64,000 nt of DNA from an uncultured Lachnoclostridium sp. (GTDB lineage: Bacteria; Bacillota; Clostridia; Lachnospirales; Lachnospiraceae). The stretch covers positions 124,001 through 188,000 of the forward strand of contig CAOJBY010000003.1 of the NCBI GenBank assembly GCA_948330435.1. Direction: 5' to 3'. The stretch's first letter is position 1, and the number at the start of each line of letters is the position of its first letter. The notes below the pieces were generated by a model, which searched no databases, was not told the origin of the DNA, and saw nothing but the letters and a program-made list of their open reading frames with translations. The position numbers and the translations under genes are program-made. Shown here in pieces: positions 53,453-58,814 of this stretch.

Positions 53453-54118
53453 ATGCAAAAAATCATGGCGGTAATTTTTATTTCCGTGGGGCTGGCGGTT
53501 GTGTCGGTCCCATTTTTCTATCATTTTTATGGCAGTTACAAGATCAACGAAATGACGGAGAGGTTTGAAGAAAACGTGAGACAGGAGCAGATGGAGGATG
53601 GCGAAAAGGAAGAGGAAAGGGAAGCCCCCGGTGGTTCGGAGGATGAGGCCCTGCTTTCATCCGGGGAAGTGATCGGTTTGATCGAGATAGAAGCCTTGCG
53701 GCTAAAGTATCCCATCGTGGAGGGTGCGGAGGGGAAACAGCTTGCCTGCGGAATCGGGCATATACCCGGTACGGGAGCGATCGGCGGGAGGGGGAATTGC
53801 GTGCTTGCCGGGCACAGGGGGAGCAGGTATGGAACCTATTTTAAGCATTTAAACCGGCTTTCAATAGGAGACAAGGTAAAGGTTACGGATAAGAAAGGAT
53901 GTGTGTACTACTATGAGGTTGATTCATGGGAGGTTGTTGGAGCCTATGACAATTCCGTAAAGGCACAGGGGGAGGAAAGGGAGCTTACCCTGCTGACCTG
54001 TGAGAAGAAAGGAACCATGCGGCTGATTTATCATTGCAGTTATAAAGCCCAAAAGGGCGGAAAAGGAGGAACTTATGGAATATTCAATCCAGTTAAACGC
54101 AGTAAACAACCCGGATAA
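53453..54118 (+). CDS. Class D-like sortase
   Basis: 221 residues. An N-terminal membrane anchor (MAVIFISVGLAVVSVPFFYHF) precedes an acidic stalk and the sortase beta-barrel: GLIEIEALRLKYPIVEG, GIGHIPGTGAIG, catalytic His121 in LAGHRGS, Cys183 in LTLLTCEK and Arg190. The LTLxTC context fits class D better than class B. It can anchor LPXTG proteins; the element's own adhesin (LPQTG, 13994-19399) is the obvious candidate. ATG 53453 follows AGGAGGGAG. Overlaps the next gene by 44 nt. Confidence 0.85.
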   Translation: MQKIMAVIFISVGLAVVSVPFFYHFYGSYKINEMTERFEENVRQEQMEDGEKEEEREAPGGSEDEALLSSGEVIGLIEIEALRLKYPIVEGAEGKQLACGIGHIPGTGAIGGRGNCVLAGHRGSRYGTYFKHLNRLSIGDKVKVTDKKGCVYYYEVDSWEVVGAYDNSVKAQGEERELTLLTCEKKGTMRLIYHCSYKAQKGGKGGTYGIFNPVKRSKQPG

Positions 54119-54746
54119 ACGTGTGAGGGCGTTTGCAACCCTCGTGTTCGGGGACAGCTTCAAGGTCACAAATGTAGCGGTGCTTGAGGGCAAAAAGGGA
54201 AACTTTGTGTCCATGCCAAGCTTCCGCACAAAGGAAAGGGATGAGTATAACAATCCCGTTTACAAGGACGTGTGCAACCCGATTACGAAAGAGTTTCGGG
54301 AGGAACTGTATGGGGATATACTGGAACTCTACGATGAAATGGAGCAGACAGGCAAGGCAGAGGTTAAGAGAGAAGCATATGATCCCGAAGAGCCAGACTT
54401 CACCGTGAGGGTGACTCCCTTTGAGCGTGAGGGCAGTAACATGGTGGGTCTGGCGAGCATTGTGTTGGATGAGAGCTTTTCCGTGGGAAATGTGAGCGTG
54501 GTGCAGGGCAAAAACGGAATGTTCGTGGCAATGCCCTCTTACAGAGCAGGCAATTCCAGATACAGGGATGTATGTTTCCCGATTACAAAGGAATTTCGGG
54601 AGAAAGTCAATAAGGCGGTATTGGAGACGTATGAACAGGAAAAGGAAAAAGCGGTGCATGAGGGGCAGGAACGTGTATCACAGCAGATACGGGAGGATGA
54701 AAAAGGGTTTTTGCATTATGACGGGGATCCGCTGCCGTTTCGATGA
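54075..54746 (+). CDS. SpoVG family protein with two SpoVG domains
   Basis: 223 residues built of two SpoVG units: residues about 1-95 (AFATLVFGDSFKVTNVAVLEGKKGNFVSMPS...PITKEFREELY) and about 110-200 (GLASIVLDESFSVGNVSVVQGKNGMFVAMPS...PITKEFREKVN). SpoVG is a small DNA- and RNA-binding regulator, normally one unit long. GGAGG lies 5 nt before ATG 54075. It is the last gene of the transfer strand, ended by the hairpin at 54789. Element-borne copies may adjust host gene expression after transfer, an inference. Confidence 0.85.
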   Translation: MEYSIQLNAVNNPDKRVRAFATLVFGDSFKVTNVAVLEGKKGNFVSMPSFRTKERDEYNNPVYKDVCNPITKEFREELYGDILELYDEMEQTGKAEVKREAYDPEEPDFTVRVTPFEREGSNMVGLASIVLDESFSVGNVSVVQGKNGMFVAMPSYRAGNSRYRDVCFPITKEFREKVNKAVLETYEQEKEKAVHEGQERVSQQIREDEKGFLHYDGDPLPFR

Positions 54747-54788
54747 GTGATGGTGGGGGTGTCAAGTAAAGTGGCGGTATAGAAATTG

Positions 54789-54810
54789 CAGGGCGGCTGA
54801 TGCCGCCCTG
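54789..54810. terminator. Convergent terminator
   Basis: CAGGGCGGC-TGAT-GCCGCCCTG between the SpoVG gene (+) and the XRE gene (-). Nine perfect pairs; the T run is weak. Confidence 0.75.
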
Positions 54811-54838
54811 TCATTAAGAAAGGTTTTCTGATTCGGTA

Positions 54839-55051
54839 TCATTCTTTTTCTTTGATTTCAAGCAAGTCAGCAATATCACAGTTAAGATAATCACATAATT
54901 TGACAATCAAATTGGCGTCAACTCTTTGAAAATTATCCCTGTAATACCTGTTTAAATTGGTCCTTTGCAGATCCAAGTCCTTGCATAATCTTGCTCTTGA
55001 AACACCTTTTTCTTCGAGAAGCTCCGGTAACCGCATATGTAAATACTTCAT
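54839..55051 (-). CDS. XRE-family HTH regulator, 70 aa
   Basis: MKYLHMRLPELLEEKGVSRARLCKDLDLQRTNLNRYYRDN... is a Cro/C1-type helix-turn-helix covering the whole protein. The minus-strand ribosome site GGAGGGTAAG precedes ATG 55051. The divergent AT-rich region 55052-55181 has inverted repeats and a TATAAT, so it probably represses that region and itself. It may be a control switch of the element. Confidence 0.8.
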   Translation of the reverse strand: MKYLHMRLPELLEEKGVSRARLCKDLDLQRTNLNRYYRDNFQRVDANLIVKLCDYLNCDIADLLEIKEKE

Positions 55052-55084
55052 GTCTTACCCTCCTGAATATATTATAAACAAGCA

Positions 55085-55162
55085 GTGCTTAAAATATAGT
55101 TCTTAATATAGACAAAGTTAATATAAACATTGTATAATTAAGCATAGTCTATATAAGCACTA
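55085..55162. promoter_or_regulatory. Divergent control region with inverted repeat
   Basis: AGTGCTTA (55085-55092) and TAAGCACT (55155-55162) are perfect complements flanking an AT-rich core with TATAAT at 55134-55139. Probable operator/promoter shared by the XRE gene and the gene at 55182. Confidence 0.5.
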
Positions 55163-55181
55163 TTGACAGAGGGGAGATTTC

Positions 55182-55373
55182 ATGAATATCAAAGAATTGG
55201 AAAAAAGGGTAATTGAGTTGGATGGGGAGATGCAGGCAGTAATAGAAGAAGTGGGGGAGGATTTAGATAAATTAGAATCCCTTAAAAGGAAAAATAAACG
55301 ATATAGAAAACTGCATGATGTTATAGGACATTACGTTTATATCCATTATATTTTAAATGGTAAAAGATTGTGA
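55182..55373 (+). CDS. Small hypothetical protein, 63 aa
   Basis: MNIKELEKRVIELDGEMQAVIEEVGEDLDKLESLKRKNKRYRKLHDVIG... is a helical, charged, coiled-coil-like protein. GAGGGGAGA lies 8-16 nt before ATG 55182, and a clean terminator follows at 55391, which supports a real gene. It is divergent from the XRE gene and may be its partner. No family recognised. Confidence 0.6.
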   Translation: MNIKELEKRVIELDGEMQAVIEEVGEDLDKLESLKRKNKRYRKLHDVIGHYVYIHYILNGKRL

Positions 55374-55390
55374 AATAGTTCAAGAGGTAA

Positions 55391-55430
55391 TCCCGAAAGG
55401 CGTAGAAGAGCTTTTCGGGATGCTTTTTTT
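55391..55430 (+). terminator. Rho-independent terminator
   Basis: TCCCGAAA / TTTCGGGA with a 14-nt loop, then TGCTTTTTTT. Confidence 0.85.
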
Positions 55431-55461
55431 ATGGAATTCCATTCTGGATTTAACAAAAAGT

Positions 55462-55531
55462 GGTTAATTTAGGGCCAACTTAGGTTAATTAAGCGTCAAC
55501 ATATTTTTTCCTGGAAAATTTATGGTATAAT
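55462..55531 (+). promoter_or_regulatory. Tandem LytTR-like repeats and promoter of the lanthipeptide operon
   Basis: GGTTAATTTAGGGCCAAC (from 55462) and GGTTAATTAAGCGTCAAC (from 55483) are direct repeats 21 nt apart, two helical turns. The second ends at 55500; exactly 25 nt follow before TATAAT (55526-55531). The same arrangement precedes the Rhs gene at 61852. LytTR regulators bind such paired sites. The transcript runs antisense through the XRE gene 55531-55863 into the operon at 55980. Confidence 0.6.
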
Positions 55532-55863
55532 TACTTTAGCCTTGAATTGACAAATAATTTGACAAAATCCAAAACAAACTGCTGTTGGTTTTCATCCATC
55601 TCTTCCAGCAGTGCAAGAATATCAACAGCAACCGGATTTTGGACAGCCGGCTGTTCCGTGAGAACATCGTAGAGCAGGTAATTTAGAGATACATCTAAAA
55701 TATCGCACAGATGTGACAGGGTTTTTAATGAAGTTGAATTGCGGCCAGTCTCAATTCGGCTAATCGCACTGACAGATAATCCGCTAAGCTCGGCCAGATC
55801 TTCCTGGGTTAAGGATTTTGCTTTTCGTGCCTGACAGATTCGTTTACCAATGAATGCATCCAT
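55531..55863 (-). CDS. XRE-family HTH regulator, 110 aa
   Basis: The N-terminal 65 residues, IGKRICQARKAKSLTQEDLAELSGLSVSAISRIETGRNSTSLKTL, are a clear Cro/C1 helix-turn-helix. The C-terminal part (LLEEMDENQQQFVLDFVKLFVNS) is a short helical effector or dimer unit. The minus-strand GGAGAGA precedes ATG 55863. It is divergent from the peptide operon, and its whole length is covered antisense by the LytTR-driven promoter at 55526. It is therefore probably a repressor in mutual exclusion with the operon. Confidence 0.85.
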   Translation of the reverse strand: MDAFIGKRICQARKAKSLTQEDLAELSGLSVSAISRIETGRNSTSLKTLSHLCDILDVSLNYLLYDVLTEQPAVQNPVAVDILALLEEMDENQQQFVLDFVKLFVNSRLK

Positions 55864-55979
55864 TTCATTTCTCTCCTTTGTTTAGTCTATCAATTTAGGA
55901 TTTGAAAGTGAAATGAATAATATGCCTGGTTTGTTTATAAAAATGCTTAGTATACTGCTGAAATGGGGATAGGCAAGGA

Positions 55980-56552
55980 GTGAGAATACAAGAAGAAACC
56001 ATCTTGTCCATGGTTTATACATTGGAGCTTTTAAGTTATAGGGGAATGACTGTTCGGGGAACGGTGCACCAAAGTCTCGTCTGGTTAAAAAAATGGTACA
56101 AGCAGCAAGGGGATCCCGAATACCTGGAACTGGCTCTTTTACAGATTTCCGCCTTGTGTCGGATGGGACTGGCACAGGAGGAGGACAGGGCATTATATAA
56201 CGAGCTGTGCATATTGGCCGGAACCGATATGGAAAAGCTAATGGAGAGCTGTGGCGGTATGGCGAAGCAGGTGAAAGTAAGCAGGCCGTCTATCCGCAGT
56301 CTGATTGGGAAATGGATGCCGAATAAAAAGAATTCCATGACAAAATCGGAAGTGGTTGAGGACATTATAGATAAATTGGAAAATCAGAGAGAGGGGCAGT
56401 ACTACTATAATTATGAAAAGAGCTGGCCTAAAAACCGGCAGTCAGAAGAGGAAAAAAGAGATCTGTATAAGCTTGTAATTAATCAGGAGGAAAGCTTTCT
56501 TTTGGATTTGAAGCAGTTTCGCATTTATACATTTGAAGTGAAACACAGTTGA
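55980..56552 (+). CDS. Hypothetical protein, about 190 aa, first gene of the peptide operon
   Basis: RIQEETILSMVYTLELLSYRGMTVRGTVHQSLVWLKKWYKQQGDPEYLELALLQISALCRMGL... is a helical soluble protein with no recognised domain. GTG 55980 lies right behind AAGGAG, too close for good initiation, so TTG 56004 or ATG 56010 could be the true start. It ends 31 nt before the response regulator. Constant position next to the regulator pair would suggest a regulatory role, but the sequence does not show one. Confidence 0.6.
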   Translation: MRIQEETILSMVYTLELLSYRGMTVRGTVHQSLVWLKKWYKQQGDPEYLELALLQISALCRMGLAQEEDRALYNELCILAGTDMEKLMESCGGMAKQVKVSRPSIRSLIGKWMPNKKNSMTKSEVVEDIIDKLENQREGQYYYNYEKSWPKNRQSEEEKRDLYKLVINQEESFLLDLKQFRIYTFEVKHS

Positions 56553-56583
56553 ATGCAAGAATACGAAAGAGTGGGATGTACGG

Positions 56584-57297
56584 ATGATAAGAATTGCAGT
56601 CCTGGATGACGAGCCGATGTATATTGAACGCATCCGTCATATTACAGAGACATGTATGCGTCAGCTCGAAATGAGATATGAGATTCATGCTTATGAAACC
56701 GGACAGAGTGTACTGGACGATCTGAGAAAGGAAATCTATTATGACGTGTATCTTCTTGACGTTCAACTTCCGGATATGAATGGGTTGGAGGTGGCAAAGC
56801 GGATAAGGCACAGATGGTCCGATCCGATTGTGATTTACATTACGAATTACGTAAAATATGCGGTAGACGCATATGAATTAAACACTTACCGTTATATTCC
56901 AAAAGAATTTTTGGAGGAAAAGCTCCCGAAAGCCTATGCTTCCATGGGAGACATCTTAAGAAAGCAGGAGAAACGAAGACGGACATATGTGGTTGAACGG
57001 TATGCACAGAAAGAGACGATATTGTACAGGGATATTTACTATTTGAAGAAAGACAGAAAGTATGTAATTCTGGTACATAAAGATGGGGAAACATCGGTTC
57101 GCAAAACGATGAGTGAGATTATAGAAGAACTTGGGGAGAATGAATTTTTGCTGATAGATCGCAGCTATGCAGTGAACATTGAACATGTACAGTCCGTTAA
57201 AAACTGTCAGGTCTATTTGCAGAATGGAGAGGTGCTTCCGGTAAGTAAGCCCAGGTGGCCGCATGTTCGGGATACGCTTATGGGCATTAGGAGATAA
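56584..57297 (+). CDS. LytTR-type response regulator (AgrA-like)
   Basis: 237 residues. Receiver domain with acidic pair Asp8-Asp9, phospho-acceptor Asp59 (LLDVQLPDMNG) and the Thr/Lys region IYITNYVKYAVDAYELNTYRYIPKEF. The C-terminal half (about 130-237: YLKKDRKYVILVHKDGE, IEELGENEFLLIDRSYAVNIEHVQSVKNCQVYLQNGEVLPVSK) is a LytTR DNA-binding domain, which contacts paired repeats about 21 nt apart. Such repeats are found at 55462 and 61852. Two nucleotides separate it from the kinase gene. Confidence 0.93.
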   Translation: MIRIAVLDDEPMYIERIRHITETCMRQLEMRYEIHAYETGQSVLDDLRKEIYYDVYLLDVQLPDMNGLEVAKRIRHRWSDPIVIYITNYVKYAVDAYELNTYRYIPKEFLEEKLPKAYASMGDILRKQEKRRRTYVVERYAQKETILYRDIYYLKKDRKYVILVHKDGETSVRKTMSEIIEELGENEFLLIDRSYAVNIEHVQSVKNCQVYLQNGEVLPVSKPRWPHVRDTLMGIRR

Positions 57298-57299
57298 GG

Positions 57300-57860
57300 A
57301 TGCTTCGAGTGTGTTATATTCTGGTTCAAATCATGGAGGTGCTTACGGGGATATGCATTTTACATGGTGTATATAATAAACAAAAAAAGAATCCCATATG
57401 GCTTCGAGGAATTTGGGGCATTGTTTTTATAATTTTAATTGTGTCATATGCGGTGAATGCATGGGATTCTTTCATTTCCAATGTTTTTATGTTGCTTCAT
57501 GGCATATTATTTGGACTTTGGTATTGTGCTAATTTTAAAGCAGATTTTTTGAAAGTATTTTTAATAGAAATGCTATACATGGTAAATATATCGTTCCTTA
57601 AACTGCCAGTATTGATTTTGGAAGGGATAGTATCCGGTGCCCCTTTAACTAAAATAAATCGTGGAGGGCGTACGATACTGGAGTGTTTTTGGTGCATGAT
57701 TTTAATTGCAGCTATTATATTGTTATTAAAGAAAAAGGAATTTTTTAAATATTATAAAAGTCCAGTACAATTATTGATATCAAAATATACGGGATTAATG
57801 TTGGTAATAACAGGAATCCAATGGCTTTTACTAAGCTACAACATGTGGCTGGGAATGTAG
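57300..57860 (+). CDS. AgrC-like sensor kinase, N-terminal membrane half (ends at in-frame TAG)
   Basis: 186 residues with about five or six membrane helices (ILVQIMEVLTGICIL, GIWGIVFIILIVSYAV, NVFMLLHGILFGLW, FLIEMLYMVNISF, CFWCMILIAAIILLL, LMLVITGIQWLLLSY), the sensor part of an AgrC-type kinase. It ends at TAG 57858-57860, but the same frame stays open through to the kinase half, starting with GFQTIDLILSVILILSIF. The TAG is a single-base change from CAG (Gln). So this is one gene interrupted by a nonsense codon rather than two genes, or the stop is read through. Confidence 0.75.
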   Translation: MLRVCYILVQIMEVLTGICILHGVYNKQKKNPIWLRGIWGIVFIILIVSYAVNAWDSFISNVFMLLHGILFGLWYCANFKADFLKVFLIEMLYMVNISFLKLPVLILEGIVSGAPLTKINRGGRTILECFWCMILIAAIILLLKKKEFFKYYKSPVQLLISKYTGLMLVITGIQWLLLSYNMWLGM

Positions 57861-57896
57861 GGTTTTCAAACAATTGATTTAATTTTAAGTGTTATC

Positions 57897-58619
57897 TTGA
57901 TTTTAAGCATTTTCTTATGTCTGCATTATTTGGTACTTCGGATGGCATATCATGAGGTGAAGCTGGACAATAAACGCTTGGATATGTCGCAGGAGCTATT
58001 ACAAAAACAAAATTATGAACTTCACGAAATGTATGAGAAAAACCGTGCACGTATGCATGAATATTCTCACAATCTGGAGTATTTGTATTACTGCATTAGG
58101 GAAGAAAAGTATTCTGAAGCCGGGGAGTTTCTCCGGAAATACATTGGCGGTTTAAATGAAGAAAAACGAATCGTATGGACGGGACTTTCGTTTTTGGATT
58201 TCATAATCAATTATAAAAAACAGGCAATGGATAAAAGAGGGATAGAGTTTCATCTCACATTAGATGTATATGAGTATCCTTTCAAAGAAGCGGAACTGGG
58301 TATTTTATTGGGAAATTTATTGGACAATGCAATTGAAGCATGTGAGAAGTGTGAGCCAGGGAAAAGAGAGATAAAACTGCATATTTGGAATGTTAAATAT
58401 ATGTTTATGCTGAATCTGATAAACAGCAGCTCAAAAAGTCCAGAAGTAAGAGAGCAGCAGTTTATAACAGATAAAGAAGAGAAAAATGCTCACGGAATGG
58501 GGGTGGAACAGGTAAGACGCATAGTAGAAAAGTATGGTGGAGACATCAACTTTCAATACAGTGGTGAGCATTTTGAAACAAACATTATTGTATCAAATAT
58601 GAAGGAGGAAAACACATGA
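57897..58619 (+). CDS. AgrC-like sensor kinase, C-terminal GHKL half
   Basis: 240 residues from TTG 57897; the frame is continuous with 57300-57860 apart from one TAG. After the last membrane helix comes the dimer/His region RARMHEYSHNLEYL (the phospho-His is in HEYSHN), then the N box LLGNLLDNAIEAC and G box HGMGVEQVRRIVEKYGG of GHKL ATPases. No ribosome site precedes the TTG or the later ATG 57942, so independent translation looks poor. The stop overlaps the precursor-peptide start (ATGA). Confidence 0.8.
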   Translation: MILSIFLCLHYLVLRMAYHEVKLDNKRLDMSQELLQKQNYELHEMYEKNRARMHEYSHNLEYLYYCIREEKYSEAGEFLRKYIGGLNEEKRIVWTGLSFLDFIINYKKQAMDKRGIEFHLTLDVYEYPFKEAELGILLGNLLDNAIEACEKCEPGKREIKLHIWNVKYMFMLNLINSSSKSPEVREQQFITDKEEKNAHGMGVEQVRRIVEKYGGDINFQYSGEHFETNIIVSNMKEENT

Positions 58620-58756
58620 ATACAGAATTAAAGACAACGGAAAATCTATTAAAGGAACTTCAAGAAGCAGAAATGATTGATGTAACAGAAGAGGATGGTG
58701 GTACTTATTCCATCACATATGCTTTTGGAGGAGCTTACAGTATTATTTGCTGTTAA
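58616..58756 (+). CDS. lanA: Lanthipeptide (type II) precursor-like peptide, 46 aa
   Basis: ATG 58616 follows GGAGGA and overlaps the kinase stop. The leader (residues 1-29, TENLLKELQEAEMIDVTEEDGG) is acidic and helical and ends in a double glycine, as in type II lantibiotics. The core would be TYSITYAFGGAYSIICC, with Thr30, Ser32, Thr34 and Ser42 as dehydration sites and Cys45 and Cys46 as thiols, so at most two rings. No named lantibiotic has this core as far as I recall. A terminator at 58762 separates it from lanM, giving more precursor than enzyme. The precursor identity is inferred from leader type and the LanM gene. Confidence 0.75.
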   Translation: MNTELKTTENLLKELQEAEMIDVTEEDGGTYSITYAFGGAYSIICC

Positions 58757-58761
58757 ACCTT

Positions 58762-58786
58762 ATGCGGCTTTCGGGCCGCATTTTTT
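58762..58786 (+). terminator. Terminator between precursor and synthetase genes
   Basis: ATGCGGC (58762-58768) / GCCGCAT (58775-58781) followed by TTTTTT. Partial read-through would set a high peptide-to-enzyme ratio. Confidence 0.85.
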
Positions 58787-58814
58787 AAATATATACATAT
58801 CAAAGGAAGCATAG

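Noticed and set aside
58616..58756. Precursor as an Agr-type thiolactone peptide
   Set aside because: No AgrB-like protease gene is present, and the peptide has a double-glycine leader with a LanM gene directly downstream.
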